Assembly: GCF_003955665.1 (NCBI RefSeq)
Contig: NZ_RXHU01000054.1
Location: 1-64,000, forward strand
From: Paenibacillus whitsoniae
Lineage (GTDB): Bacteria > Bacillota > Bacilli > Paenibacillales > NBRC-103111
Direction of reading: 5' to 3'
DNA length: 64,000 nucleotides
Shown: piece by piece, positions 1-9,583 of the stretch
Position numbering within the stretch: the stretch's first letter is position 1
How the letters are laid out: each line of letters begins with the position of its first letter
Translations under genes and position numbers: made by a program
The notes under the pieces: model-generated
The model's database searches: none
Told to the model about the DNA's origin: nothing
What the model saw: the letters and a program-made list of their open reading frames with translations, nothing else

Positions 1-1
1 C

Positions 2-415
2 AGTGGGATCGAGGGCTCGGAAGATTTGCCCCTCTATGCCAGCAGCCTCATTCGGATCGTGACGCCATGGGGGGATGAGACGCGGGTCATGGATCCGCAG
101 AAATTCGGCTTTCGCAGCGAGCCGCTGCCAGCGCTGAGCCGGGATGAGCAGATTGAACTGATCCGTCGCATCATCGCGGGTGATGAGAGCAGCGAGGTGA
201 AGCGCGAACGGGATCATGTCATTTTCAATGCCGGACTCCGGTTTATGTGGTTTGAGAAAGTCGGCAGCTATGAAGAAGGATTTCAGCTGGCGGAGGCGCT
301 GTTGAAGCGGAAGGAAGCGAATAAAGTGATGCAGCGCTGGGTGGATCGAAGCCAGCATTATGCACGGCAGCAGCAGCCTCCGGATGGCGGAGATGCGTCG
401 GCCAAAATCGGATAA
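2..415 (+). CDS. TrpD-like (YbiB/TrpD2-type) phosphoribosyltransferase family protein, C-terminal part
   Basis: The reading frame enters from the left edge, so only the last 137 residues are visible and the start is outside the window. The visible part begins GIEGSEDLPLY and ends in a helical region (EEGFQLAEALL). The GIEGSE stretch followed by a helical C-terminus resembles the anthranilate phosphoribosyltransferase-like proteins of the YbiB type, which keep the TrpD fold without being proven tryptophan enzymes. No other trp gene is visible. The stop codon overlaps the left arm of a terminator. The family call is tentative because the catalytic N-terminal part is missing. Confidence 0.5.
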   Translation, partial: SGIEGSEDLPLYASSLIRIVTPWGDETRVMDPQKFGFRSEPLPALSRDEQIELIRRIIAGDESSEVKRERDHVIFNAGLRFMWFEKVGSYEEGFQLAEALLKRKEANKVMQRWVDRSQHYARQQQPPDGGDASAKIG

Positions 416-463
416 AGATCTTCCTGAACGTCTGCCGAAAGCGGGCTGGGGAAGATCTTTTTT
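414..463 (+). terminator. Rho-independent terminator after the TrpD-like gene
   Basis: AAAGATCTTCC (414-424) pairs with GGAAGATCTTT (450-460) and is followed by more T residues. The arms are 11 bp, the loop is about 25 nt, and the left arm starts inside the stop codon of the gene before it. Confidence 0.75.
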
Positions 464-633
464 GTTGCTGGATTACTGTTCTAACGCCATTCTGGGCGCT
501 TGTTCAAATCTTGCATATGCCGGAAAGAAACGGCACATAGACACGCTACGCCGCCCTCCCCTACACTTTGAGGTGAGTTTACGATCATGATGCCTCATGG
601 AACGGGGGAGGCGGTCATCGCGACGCATCATTT

Positions 634-646
634 TGAAAGCGCTTGT
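634..646 (+). promoter_or_regulatory. cre-like site upstream of the polysaccharide lyase gene
   Basis: TGAAAGCGCTTGT contains the palindromic AAGCGCTT core of catabolite-responsive elements bound by CcpA, but its right half departs from the consensus. It lies about 40 bp before the lyase start, where carbon-catabolite control of a polysaccharide-degrading enzyme would make sense. This is inference from a single degenerate match. Confidence 0.35.
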
Positions 647-684
647 CTAAAGCAAGAATCTTGAACACAGAATGGAGGATCCTG

Positions 685-3600
685 ATGAAAGCTTCGTGGA
701 AAGTATGGATAGCCTGTTGGATGAGTGTGGTGCTGGCTGTTACCGGTTTATTTCCTGGCTTGGGCAGGCTGCCGGCGGTCAAAGCGGCTTCGAACGTGTA
801 TGTCCAAATTAATTACGATGAAAGCGCCATTGCGAAGAATAGCAAGCTGTACAACGGTACGACCTACACAGGGACGATTGGCGGGGCATGGGGCATTTAT
901 TCATCGGCTGCAAATACGGATTATGTCATGATGGAAAATGCGCCGGGCCGCAGCGATTACAGCCTCAAAATCGTCTCGAATACAACGAATATCAATACGG
1001 GCCGCAACAACCTCGGGGGAAACACGGCGGGCAATACCGGGGTTGGCGGCAAGCTGGTTTTCGAAACGACGGTGTATATGAACAGTACGCAGCATAGGAG
1101 GGATATTCAGTTTCGGAGCCTGAATGCGCCTGTTCCCGCTACGGCGACGACCAACGTGTCGGTCATTTCTTTTGACAACGCGGGGAAGATCAAAGATGCA
1201 GGCAACCAAACGATCGGGACGTATGAAGCGAATGCTTGGTACCGGTTAAAATTGTTTGTCGATAACGATGCTAGAACCGTCACGTATTTCATCAATGGCG
1301 TTTATGCGGGAGAGGCTGCGCTGCCTGCCGCCTGGCTGAATGTACGCCATATTTATTTGTACGAGTACTACAAATCAGGCGTTCAAGGGGAGTGGTATGT
1401 CGACGATCTGAAGCTGACGGATTATGTCCCCGTCACAGGTCTTGCGGTTTCGCCGGCAACGCTTTCGCTCGCGGAAACCGAGCAGACGACGATTGCCGCT
1501 TCCCCGCTGCCGGACAATGCTTCGGAGGCCCGCTTGACTTGGAGCATTGACGATCCAACGGTCGCGAGTGTCGTCTATGGCGTCGTTCATGCCCTGAAAG
1601 CCGGCACAGCGACCGTCACGGTTTCTACATACGGTGGCGGGTATACGCAGAGCGTGCCGCTTACTGTTGTGGCGCCAATCCCGCTGAGCGCCATCACGCT
1701 GCCGGGCGAAGTTTCACTGCCGGCGACGACGACGCGTACGCTTCAACCTGCGTTCGTGCCGGTGAATGCGACAAATCGGAAGGTGAACTGGCAATCTTCC
1801 AATCCGGCGATTGCGACAGTGGATGCAAACGGTGTAATTACCGGAGTTGCCGCAGGCAGTGCCGACATCACGGCCATCTCCGAAGCGAATCCGGCAATCA
1901 CCGGCGTGACGAAAGTTACCGTTACGCCTTACATTGATGTCGAGCGAGTCACGATTGAGAATGCCCCGGCACAGCTCATGAAATACGAGACTTTCACGCT
2001 TGCGGCAGTGTTGTCGCCTTCTGGGGCTACCGCGCCTGAGCTAACGTGGCAATCCGATCATCCGGGCGTGCTGGCGGTTGACGGCAACGGACGATTGACG
2101 GCCGTAGGCGTCGGAACGGCGGCCGTGACAGCCCGCGCGTCAAATGGCCAATCGGACACCGTTACGATTCAGGTGACGACGCCGCAGCCGCAGGATCCAC
2201 AGGAGTACGACAAGCTGAGAATCCGGTGGGAGCAGACTTTTACGGGAATGGACGCTTTGGATGTCGGCAATGCGGAAGTGAAAGCGATCGTGGATGCTAG
2301 CGCCGCACAGGCGCAGTCCTATTGGGATACGCTGCAGCTAAGCGGCAGCGGGGGCACGCTATGGCCCGATTTGCCGGCTTCGACGACGGATTCCACTTTC
2401 ATTACCGACCACTACACGCGGTTGAAAGCGATGGCCAAATCGTATGCGCTGAGAGGAACTGCGCTCTATCGCAACGCTGCGCTCAAAGCCGACATTATCC
2501 AAGCGATGGATTGGATGCTGGCGCATCTGTATACCCCGACCGGCGCAGAATTCGGCAATTGGTGGAACTGGGACATCGGCGCGCCGACGCGTCTCGCGGA
2601 CATCCTAGTTTTCATGTATGACGATTTGACGCCGCAGCAAATTGCCGCTAACGCGCTCAGCATCGATCATTATATCGGGGATGTGGCTGCGCCTTCTTTT
2701 ACCCAAGCGGGGGCGAACCGCTCTGACATTATGATGATTGAGACGAGACTGGGCATTGTCGAAAAAAATTACGATCGCCTCATCAAAGCGCGCGACGGTT
2801 TGACGCCGCTGTTCGATTACGTCACCTCCGGGGACGGCTTCTATGAAGACGGCTCCTACATTCAACATAACAATATCGCCTATTCCGGAAGTTACGGCGA
2901 AGTGTTGATGCAAGGGATGGGCAACCTGCTCCTACTGCTCAATGGCAGCACGTGGCAGCCGGTTGTGCCTGGCGTTGACAATGTATATCGCTGGATCAAG
3001 GAAGGCTTTGCGCCGATCTTGTACAAAGGGCAGGCGCTGGATATGACGCGCGGTCGAGCGATTGTACGCGGCAATGCATCGGACGGTTACGCTTCGGCCA
3101 AAAGCATTCTGATCGGCATGGCGCGTGTTGCGCAAACGGCACCTCCGGATAAGGCGGAAGCGCTGAAGCGTTTTATCAAGTTTCATATCCCTTATTTGCT
3201 CGAACGCGGTATGACCTACTATCAGTTCCCGCTGGACTTGGCCGATATGATCAAAGGCTGGATGGCAGACCCCTCGATTGTGCCGTCGGAACAGCTGCCA
3301 CAGCATGTTGAGATGAACGCGATGGCACGCAGCATCCATGTTGGCGACGACTATTTGTTCGGTATCAGCAAAAGCTCCAAGCGAATCGCCACCTATGAAC
3401 TGACGAATGGTGAAAATCCAAAGGGCTGGTATACCGGAGATGGCATGACTTACTTGTATAACAACGATTTGCGTCAGTATACGGATAACTATTGGCAAAC
3501 GGTGGATTGGTATAAACTGCCGGGAACGACGGTTGTCGACCGTCCGCGCAGCTCGGATCAATACCAATACGGCGATGGCGAAATGGCGCCTTCGAACGCC

Positions 3601-5679
3601 TGGGCCGGCGGCGCGTCGCTGGGCAGCTACGGTGTTTCCGGCATGAATCTGAAACAAATCGGGACGCAGATGAGCGCGAATAAATCGTGGTTCATGTTCG
3701 ACGACGAGATCGTAGCTCTGGGATCGGGCATTACAAGCACGGATCATCTTCCGGTGGAAAGCATCGTGGAACAGCGGAAGCTGAAAGCGGACAATTCGAA
3801 CGCTTTCATCGTGGATGGCGAGGCGAAGAGCGGGGAAATTGCCGAACAAGCGGTAGCGCATCCAAGCTGGATGTATTTGGAAGGCAACGTCCAGGGAGCG
3901 GGGATCGGTTATACGTTCCCGGATCATCAAGCGGTTACGATTGCCCGCAAACGGCAGGAAGGCCGGCTCTCCGATGTGGAGCTGAGCGATCCGCCGTCCT
4001 CGACACCGCAAACCGATTTACTGAGCAATTATTTTGTGACGATGTGGATCAATCATGGCGCGGATCCGGTGAATCAAAGCTATGCTTATGCGATTTTGCC
4101 GAATGCGACTCAGACCAAGACGGCGGCTTACTCCGCTTCGCCGGACTATGACATTGTCTTGAATTCGTCGGATGCGCAGGCGGTGAGGGAGCGCAAATTA
4201 GGGGTTACAGGCTACAACTTCTGGAGAGATCAATTGACAACAGCAGGGGACGTTACCTCGAATCGTCAAGCTTCCGTGATGGTAAAGGAAGATCCGTCTG
4301 CCGGCCGCTACGAGCTGGCGGTCGCCGATCCGACGCTGGAGAACAGCGGAACGATTGAGCTAGAACTGAACAGATCCGCTGTGGGTGTCATTGCGAAGGA
4401 TGATGCGATTCAGGTGACACAGCTTGCGCCGACCGTGCGTATTCGAGCGAATGTTAAGGGGACACTGGGCAAATCGCTGCGGCTCACGTTGCAAACGACG
4501 CCGGTGCTACCAGAGCAGCCAGAGCAGCCTCAGCTGCCTCAGGGTGTCGAAGAGGACACAAGCGGGGGCGGAAGCACCCCTGTGAGTTCGTCGAGCGTTC
4601 CTTATCTGGTGGAAGACGGGAAAGCGTCCATTCGCCTTGGACAGGGTGAAAACACTGCGTCTGTCGCGCTTTCGGAGCTCCCTTCCGTGCCGCTTGAAGT
4701 GAGTGTGGACGGCATCTCGGTGACGCTGCCTGCGGCTTCGGTTCAGGCAATCAAGCAAGCGGCAGCAGAGAGCACCAAGCTGAAGCTGGATATCGACGTA
4801 CGTCAGGCAGCAGATGCTGCTCTATTGTCAGCGCCCGCAGCAGATTCGTCTGCAGTGCTTACGCCCAGTGGGCCGGGTGTAACCGTGGGGCTTCAACTGC
4901 GTGCGGAGAATGGCACAGCTTTAGAAGGGGCGGCATGGCCTAACGCTGCGAACGTGACGATTCCCGTAACCGAAGCCAGCTTGGATGCTGAACTGCTGGG
5001 CGTGTATCGTTACGATGAGGCAGCGGGGCAGTGGGTGTTTGCCGGCGATGAGGTGGAAATAGCGAATGGCCGAGCGGCCTTTGCGATAGATCGGCCAGGC
5101 ACTTATGCCGTCATGGCCTATGACAAGTCGTTTGTTGATGTGCCGAGCGGCCATTGGGCGCATCGCGCCTTGCAAGTGCTGGCCGCCAAGCACATCGTAG
5201 ATGGTGTATCGCAGATGGCGTTCGATCCATCGGGCACATCGACGCGGGCGCAATTTACGGCGATGCTCGTTCGCGCCCTTCATTTGCCAGAGCCGCAGGC
5301 GGGAGCGGGCTTTGTCGATGTATCTGCAGAGGCTTGGTATGCTTCTGCTGTTGCGGCCGCTTCCCTCGCCGGGCTTATTTCCGGTGTGACCGAGCAGGCT
5401 TTTGCGCCTGATGCGCTGATCACGCGAGAACAGATGGCCGTGCTGCTCGTCAGAGCGTACGCTTATCATGGCGGAAGCGTTCCGGCGGGGCTGGCGGAGA
5501 GAAGCGGATACACGGACCGTGCGGACATGTCCGACTGGGCGCAGGAAGCGATTGACGGGGCTTCAGCGCTAGGCCTGCTTTCCGGAACGGCAGCCGATAC
5601 CTTCTCCCCAAAAGAGGCGCTCGACCGCATTCAAAGCGTTCAGGCCATTTATAACTTGCTGCAGGTGAGCGGAAAGTAG
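685..5679 (+). CDS. Secreted SLH-anchored polysaccharide lyase, PL8 family (hyaluronate/chondroitin/xanthan lyase type)
   Basis: A 1664-residue exported enzyme expected to cleave uronic-acid polysaccharides by beta-elimination at the cell surface. Order of parts: signal peptide (1-35), laminin-G-like region (about 40-245), three Big_2 Ig-like repeats (about 250-500), an alpha/alpha-toroid catalytic domain with NWWNWDIG at 625, C-terminal beta-sandwich regions, a Ser/Gly linker, and three SLH repeats (about 1485-1664) that bind secondary cell-wall polymer. Asn678, His728 and Tyr737 match the PL8 catalytic trio; their spacings of 50 and 9 agree with hyaluronate lyases as I recall them. The ATG at 685 has GGAGGA six bases upstream; an in-frame TTG at 643 lacks such a site and would precede the signal peptide. 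The exact substrate cannot be read from sequence. Confidence 0.85.
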   Translation: MKASWKVWIACWMSVVLAVTGLFPGLGRLPAVKAASNVYVQINYDESAIAKNSKLYNGTTYTGTIGGAWGIYSSAANTDYVMMENAPGRSDYSLKIVSNTTNINTGRNNLGGNTAGNTGVGGKLVFETTVYMNSTQHRRDIQFRSLNAPVPATATTNVSVISFDNAGKIKDAGNQTIGTYEANAWYRLKLFVDNDARTVTYFINGVYAGEAALPAAWLNVRHIYLYEYYKSGVQGEWYVDDLKLTDYVPVTGLAVSPATLSLAETEQTTIAASPLPDNASEARLTWSIDDPTVASVVYGVVHALKAGTATVTVSTYGGGYTQSVPLTVVAPIPLSAITLPGEVSLPATTTRTLQPAFVPVNATNRKVNWQSSNPAIATVDANGVITGVAAGSADITAISEANPAITGVTKVTVTPYIDVERVTIENAPAQLMKYETFTLAAVLSPSGATAPELTWQSDHPGVLAVDGNGRLTAVGVGTAAVTARASNGQSDTVTIQVTTPQPQDPQEYDKLRIRWEQTFTGMDALDVGNAEVKAIVDASAAQAQSYWDTLQLSGSGGTLWPDLPASTTDSTFITDHYTRLKAMAKSYALRGTALYRNAALKADIIQAMDWMLAHLYTPTGAEFGNWWNWDIGAPTRLADILVFMYDDLTPQQIAANALSIDHYIGDVAAPSFTQAGANRSDIMMIETRLGIVEKNYDRLIKARDGLTPLFDYVTSGDGFYEDGSYIQHNNIAYSGSYGEVLMQGMGNLLLLLNGSTWQPVVPGVDNVYRWIKEGFAPILYKGQALDMTRGRAIVRGNASDGYASAKSILIGMARVAQTAPPDKAEALKRFIKFHIPYLLERGMTYYQFPLDLADMIKGWMADPSIVPSEQLPQHVEMNAMARSIHVGDDYLFGISKSSKRIATYELTNGENPKGWYTGDGMTYLYNNDLRQYTDNYWQTVDWYKLPGTTVVDRPRSSDQYQYGDGEMAPSNAWAGGASLGSYGVSGMNLKQIGTQMSANKSWFMFDDEIVALGSGITSTDHLPVESIVEQRKLKADNSNAFIVDGEAKSGEIAEQAVAHPSWMYLEGNVQGAGIGYTFPDHQAVTIARKRQEGRLSDVELSDPPSSTPQTDLLSNYFVTMWINHGADPVNQSYAYAILPNATQTKTAAYSASPDYDIVLNSSDAQAVRERKLGVTGYNFWRDQLTTAGDVTSNRQASVMVKEDPSAGRYELAVADPTLENSGTIELELNRSAVGVIAKDDAIQVTQLAPTVRIRANVKGTLGKSLRLTLQTTPVLPEQPEQPQLPQGVEEDTSGGGSTPVSSSSVPYLVEDGKASIRLGQGENTASVALSELPSVPLEVSVDGISVTLPAASVQAIKQAAAESTKLKLDIDVRQAADAALLSAPAADSSAVLTPSGPGVTVGLQLRAENGTALEGAAWPNAANVTIPVTEASLDAELLGVYRYDEAAGQWVFAGDEVEIANGRAAFAIDRPGTYAVMAYDKSFVDVPSGHWAHRALQVLAAKHIVDGVSQMAFDPSGTSTRAQFTAMLVRALHLPEPQAGAGFVDVSAEAWYASAVAAASLAGLISGVTEQAFAPDALITREQMAVLLVRAYAYHGGSVPAGLAERSGYTDRADMSDWAQEAIDGASALGLLSGTAADTFSPKEALDRIQSVQAIYNLLQVSGK

Positions 5680-5764
5680 AAGCAAAATTTTAATAGAAAG
5701 ATTGGCCCTGTTTCGCGGTTAGTCCCCGTGCTGAAGCCGAATTGGCAGAACTTACAGCTAAAAC

Positions 5765-5806
5765 TTAACCACTGGATATGATACCATTTACTAGAATCAT
5801 GGTTAA
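5765..5806. repeat. Inverted repeat TTAACCA...TGGTTAA before the NlpC/P60 gene
   Basis: Perfect 7-bp arms at 5765-5771 and 5800-5806 lie about 35 bp before the start codon of the wall hydrolase. This could be an operator or a leader hairpin. Nothing else identifies a regulator. Confidence 0.35.
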
Positions 5807-5839
5807 GGACATAGACGAAAAAATGGATTGGAGGCCAAC

Positions 5840-6862
5840 ATGATGAAGAAACAACTACTTACTTTTGCGCTCATCCCTTCGCTTCTTTTCGGAGCTGTTA
5901 CCCTACCCCTGCCTCAGTCGGCTTCAGCGGCCACGACAGGTAAAATTGTAAGCAGTGTCAGTTTTCGGACGGCGCCAAGCACCGACGCCTCACGTATTCG
6001 CTATTTGAGCAAGGGCGAGCCGTTCGTTCTTTTGGAAAAAGTGAACAGCTACTGGTACCGAGTTCAGGTGACCAATGGACAAATCGGATATATCTCAACG
6101 AGTGACCAATACACCAAGCTGGACGCACAGGCTGCCCCTACACCATCGTCAGGGACGGGAACGATCGTCGCCAGCGTCTCCTTCAGAACGGGAACAAATA
6201 CGGACGCTAGCCGCATTCGATATTTAAAAGCCGGCGAAACGGTAAGAATTCTCGAGAAGGTGAACAGCTATTGGTATAAAGTGCAGGCGTCTGACGGGAA
6301 AATCGGCTATGTCAGCACAAGCGAAAAATACATAAAAGTCTCGGGAGGCTCCTCCTCCGGCGGTTCGGGCAGCTCGGGCGGTTCCGGAGGCAGCAATACA
6401 GGCGGTAATCCCTCCGCTTCCGAACAAATTCAGAAAGTCATCGCCGCAGGTAAAAAATATTTGGGCACGCCGTACGAATACGGCTCTTCCCGTGATAATA
6501 CGAGCACGTTCGATTGCTCCGATTTTGTAAGACAAGCGTTCCTTGACGGTATCGGGCTCAAGCTGCCCAGCGATTCGAGAGGGCAGGGCGCGTATGTGAA
6601 GTCGCTCGGCCACAACGTGACGACAGACTGGCACAACCTGAAAGTTGGCGACCTTATGTTCTTCATGGACTATAAAGGAACGGCCAAATCGAACTACGCA
6701 GGCATCAACAAATCCACAGCGACGATCACGCATGTCGCCATTTATCTCGGAAACGGTCAAATCCTATCGACCTATTCCAAAGAAAGCGGCGGCGTCCGCA
6801 TCGATTCTATCGAAGGCCGCCATTGGGAGTACCGCTTCTTATACGGCGGCAGCGCGATTTAA
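5840..6862 (+). CDS. Secreted SH3b-NlpC/P60 peptidoglycan endopeptidase
   Basis: A 340-residue exported cell-wall hydrolase. It has a Sec signal peptide ending near SASAA, two bacterial SH3 repeats (about 35-100 and 113-178, each with the pattern SVSFRT...RIRYL...VNSYWY), a Ser/Gly linker (about 180-200) and an NlpC/P60 domain to the end. Catalytic Cys226 (FDCSDFVRQ) and His298 (ITHVAIYLG) are visible. The family cleaves gamma-D-Glu-diamino acid or related stem-peptide bonds, and SH3b repeats bind peptidoglycan. ATG 5840 follows GGAGG at 5830-5834; a TTG at 5828 would overlap that ribosome binding site. The gene stands alone and is closed by a strong terminator. Confidence 0.9.
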   Translation: MMKKQLLTFALIPSLLFGAVTLPLPQSASAATTGKIVSSVSFRTAPSTDASRIRYLSKGEPFVLLEKVNSYWYRVQVTNGQIGYISTSDQYTKLDAQAAPTPSSGTGTIVASVSFRTGTNTDASRIRYLKAGETVRILEKVNSYWYKVQASDGKIGYVSTSEKYIKVSGGSSSGGSGSSGGSGGSNTGGNPSASEQIQKVIAAGKKYLGTPYEYGSSRDNTSTFDCSDFVRQAFLDGIGLKLPSDSRGQGAYVKSLGHNVTTDWHNLKVGDLMFFMDYKGTAKSNYAGINKSTATITHVAIYLGNGQILSTYSKESGGVRIDSIEGRHWEYRFLYGGSAI

Positions 6863-6875
6863 GCGCGGACAAGCG

Positions 6876-6914
6876 AAAGAGCAGAACCCGATCATGGGAT
6901 TCTGCTCTTTTTTT
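6876..6914 (+). terminator. Strong Rho-independent terminator after the NlpC/P60 gene
   Basis: AAAGAGCAGAA (6876-6886) pairs with TTCTGCTCTTT (6900-6910). An inner CCC/GGG pairing extends the stem, and a run of T follows. Confidence 0.9.
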
Positions 6915-6926
6915 GCACCGATCCAA

Positions 6927-6951
6927 CACTTAGATTGGCTAGTGCTAAGTG
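6927..6951. repeat. Small hairpin between convergent genes
   Basis: CACTTAG (6927-6933) and CTAAGTG (6945-6951) form a 7-bp hairpin with an 11-nt loop between the terminator at 6914 and the Nudix gene on the other strand. No T-tract adjoins either side. The rest of 6952-7037 shows nothing recognisable. Confidence 0.35.
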
Positions 6952-7037
6952 GGGCCGCCTTGTTCGATTGGACTACCGGATAACATTGGGGAGGCAGGTC
7001 GGGGCTGGGCGACAGTTGCTTATATAGTTGTTTCCTC

Positions 7038-7547
7038 TTATACCCGCAGCGGATCCAGCAAAGGATGCCAATGAATCGTCGGTTCACCCGTATCCTCGTC
7101 GAAGCCCGCCGAGCCGACCCAAGGATGCGGTGTATCGCCGACGTCGAAATAATGCTGCAGCAAGCTGCGAAAAATAAAAGGAATCTCACGCTCCAGCACC
7201 TGCTCGCGCGGTATCCAATAAAGGTCGCCCTCTGAGGTGACGACCCGCGGGTTGACACGGGTGCGCCCGATATAGAAAAATTGCTGGCGAATTTCTTGCC
7301 CGTTGAGACGCAGCAGCACATACTGCATGCGCAGCCCCTCGATTTCATCGGCTTCAATGCCCGTTTCCTCATAAATTTCCCTCAGGCAAGCTGTGCGAGG
7401 CTGACGGATCTCATTCGGCTCCAAATGCCCGCCGACAGCGGCCCAGAGGCCGGGAGACAAGGTGCGGTGCAAGGACCGCTTCATCATCAGAAGCTCGTCC
7501 CGCTCATTCATCAACAAAGCCGTGGACATCATGCGCAGGGTGATCAT
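7038..7547 (-). CDS. Nudix hydrolase
   Basis: A 169-residue protein with a Nudix box read as GGHLEPNE...REIYEETGI (roughly residues 40-65). Nudix enzymes hydrolyse nucleoside diphosphates linked to another group. The stretch between the first Glu and the REIYEETG part is two residues longer than the textbook GX5EX7REUXEEXGU spacing, though the metal-binding Glu residues are kept. I chose ATG 7547 (MITLRMM) because AAAGGAA sits six bases upstream; an ATG at 7580 would add 11 residues without a clear ribosome binding site. Divergent from pheB; substrate unknown. Confidence 0.85.
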   Translation of the reverse strand: MITLRMMSTALLMNERDELLMMKRSLHRTLSPGLWAAVGGHLEPNEIRQPRTACLREIYEETGIEADEIEGLRMQYVLLRLNGQEIRQQFFYIGRTRVNPRVVTSEGDLYWIPREQVLEREIPFIFRSLLQHYFDVGDTPHPWVGSAGFDEDTGEPTIHWHPLLDPLRV

Positions 7548-7657
7548 AGTCGGTTCCTTTCGGGATGTATTCGTTTTCATAGGAATTGTTCATCTCTCAG
7601 CTTATCACAACCCTCGAAAGACAGGCAAAGGCGGACAACCTTAAAGCAATTTGCCTA

Positions 7658-7686
7658 TTGCTTCGCAAGGCATGTTTCGATATAAT
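7658..7686 (+). promoter_or_regulatory. SigA-type promoter for the pheB-hom-thrB-pheA genes
   Basis: TTGCTT (7658-7663), a 17-nt spacer and a perfect TATAAT (7681-7686) lie about 48 bp before the pheB start. Confidence 0.7.
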
Positions 7687-7733
7687 GTCCACTATAGTGA
7701 AACAACAGTCTTTTTGGAGAGGACGGTCGTGGA

Positions 7734-8216
7734 GTGCCGGATAGCAAAGAACTTTACCATTCGATGAAGCACTTCGGTCCTGAACGTTACTACTTAGTCC
7801 GTGAGGATATTTTGCCGGAAGGGGTACTCAAAACGGTGCAGGCGAAAGAGCTGCTTGCCCGCGGCGAGGTGAAGACGATTCATGAAGCCGTTGAGCAAGT
7901 CGGGCTGAGTCGGAGCGCCTTCTACAAATACAAGGATGGCATCCATCCGCTAAGCAGATTGGAACGAGAACGAATTATTACGATTTCGATGGATTTGGAG
8001 CATCGGGCGGGCATTCTGTCCCGGGTGCTGGCGCTGATCGCCAATCTCGAGGGCAATGTGCTGACGATTCACCAGACGATTCCTCTTCAAGGCATGGCGA
8101 ACGTCGTCATATCCGTTGAAATTTCATCCATGGGCGAAGAGATTCGCCAGTTTTTAGAGCAGCTGCAGTCGCAAGACGGAGTTAAGCGAGCCATGGTCAT
8201 CGGCCAAGGCAGTTAA
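7734..8216 (+). CDS. pheB: ACT-domain protein PheB
   Basis: A 160-residue cytoplasmic protein with an N-terminal helical/HTH-like part (about 40-80, VEQVGLSRSAFYKYKDG) and a C-terminal ACT domain (about 85-155, DLEHRAGILSRVLALIANL). ACT domains bind amino acids. The family is found beside aromatic and aspartate-family biosynthesis genes and is annotated PheB in Bacillus, but its molecular role is not settled. It starts the hom-thrB-pheA cluster, about 30 bp before hom. The GTG start at 7734 has GGAGAGGA about 10 bases upstream. Confidence 0.8.
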   Translation: MPDSKELYHSMKHFGPERYYLVREDILPEGVLKTVQAKELLARGEVKTIHEAVEQVGLSRSAFYKYKDGIHPLSRLERERIITISMDLEHRAGILSRVLALIANLEGNVLTIHQTIPLQGMANVVISVEISSMGEEIRQFLEQLQSQDGVKRAMVIGQGS

Positions 8217-8246
8217 CGAATACGATCATTCGGGAGGATAAGAACA

Positions 8247-9533
8247 ATGAAGCCAATTAAAGTAGGATTACTCGGACTTGGTACTGTAGGAACAGGCGTC
8301 GTCCGCATCGTGGAAGGACATCAGGAGGACTTGCAGCGTCAAACCGGGTCTGCCATTGAAATTGCGAAAATTGTGGTTCAGGATAAAAACAAGTCGCGCA
8401 ACATCTCTGTTGATCCGGAAAAGCTGACAGAGAACGTCTGGGACGTGATCGGCGATAAAGAGATCGACGTTGTCGTAGAAGTCATGGGTGGCGTGGACGC
8501 GACCAAAGGACATATTTTGACAGCGCTGGAGAACGGCAAGCACGTTGTCACCGCGAATAAAGATTTGATGGCGATGCACGGTGCCGAGATTTTGGCCAAG
8601 GCCGCTGAAAATAACTGCGACGTTTTCTACGAAGCGAGCGTGGCGGGCGGCATTCCGATCATTCGCACCTTAGTCGAAGGATTTTCTTCGGATCGCATCA
8701 CGAAGATCATGGGAATCGTTAACGGAACGACTAACTACATTTTGACGAAAATGAGCCAGGAAGGCGCCGCTTATGCGGACGTCCTCAAAGAAGCGCAAGC
8801 GCTCGGCTATGCCGAAGCGGACCCGACGTCCGACGTCGAAGGGCTTGATGCAGCGCGTAAAATGACGATTTTGTCCACCCTCGGCTTCCACGCTAACGTT
8901 GCGCTGAGCGATGTCGAGGTGAAGGGGATCTCCAAAGTCTCCAAAGAAGATATTCAATATGGGAAAAAACTGGGTTATGAAGTGAAGCTGCTCGGGATCG
9001 CCGAAAATCACGACGGCCATATCTCCGTCAGCGTACAACCGACGATGGTGAAAAACTCGCACCCGCTCGCTTCCGTCAACGGCGTGTTCAATGCCGTGTA
9101 CGTGACCGGTGAAGCGGTCGGTGAGACGATGTTCTACGGCGCAGGCGCAGGCGAGCTGCCGACAGCCACGTCGGTCGTTGCGGATCTTGTTGCCGTTGTC
9201 CGCAACTCCAAGCTGGGCGTCAACGGACGCACAGTGCAAGCGCCTTATAAAGAGAAGAAACTCAAATCCGACGAGCAGATTGCGTCGAAAAACTTCATTC
9301 TCCTGCACGTAGAGGACAAAGCGGGCGTGCTGGCGCAAATCACACAAATATTTGCGGAGCACGAAGTGAGCTTGGAATCCGTCTTCCAACATCCGAACGC
9401 GCACAATCCGAAGGCGGAAATCATTATTATCACGCATGATGCCAACCAAGCGAGCATGAAAAAGGTACTCAAACAATTTGAGTCGATGGACGTTATTCAT
9501 GCGATTAAAAGCGTATACCGAGTAGAAGGCTAA
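8247..9533 (+). CDS. hom: Homoserine dehydrogenase
   Basis: A 428-residue enzyme that reduces L-aspartate semialdehyde to L-homoserine with NAD(P)H, the branch point to threonine and methionine. The dinucleotide-binding loop GLGTVGTG lies at residues 10-17, the substrate domain contains YAEADPTSDVEGLDAARK, and a C-terminal ACT domain (about 345-428, LHVEDKAGVLAQI) is expected to bind an allosteric amino acid, usually threonine. A GGGAGGA site precedes the ATG. Length and domain order match the Bacillus Hom type. Confidence 0.97.
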   Translation: MKPIKVGLLGLGTVGTGVVRIVEGHQEDLQRQTGSAIEIAKIVVQDKNKSRNISVDPEKLTENVWDVIGDKEIDVVVEVMGGVDATKGHILTALENGKHVVTANKDLMAMHGAEILAKAAENNCDVFYEASVAGGIPIIRTLVEGFSSDRITKIMGIVNGTTNYILTKMSQEGAAYADVLKEAQALGYAEADPTSDVEGLDAARKMTILSTLGFHANVALSDVEVKGISKVSKEDIQYGKKLGYEVKLLGIAENHDGHISVSVQPTMVKNSHPLASVNGVFNAVYVTGEAVGETMFYGAGAGELPTATSVVADLVAVVRNSKLGVNGRTVQAPYKEKKLKSDEQIASKNFILLHVEDKAGVLAQITQIFAEHEVSLESVFQHPNAHNPKAEIIIITHDANQASMKKVLKQFESMDVIHAIKSVYRVEG

Positions 9534-9583
9534 TGCCTTCTCGCGGCCCCGCTTACTTCCAGTGAAATGAGGGCAGTTTCGAA

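Noticed and set aside
2932..4011. Long open frame of 359 codons antisense to the polysaccharide lyase gene
   Set aside because: It is a shadow of the GC-biased sense frame, has no ribosome binding site or family features, and lies fully inside the catalytic domain coding region.
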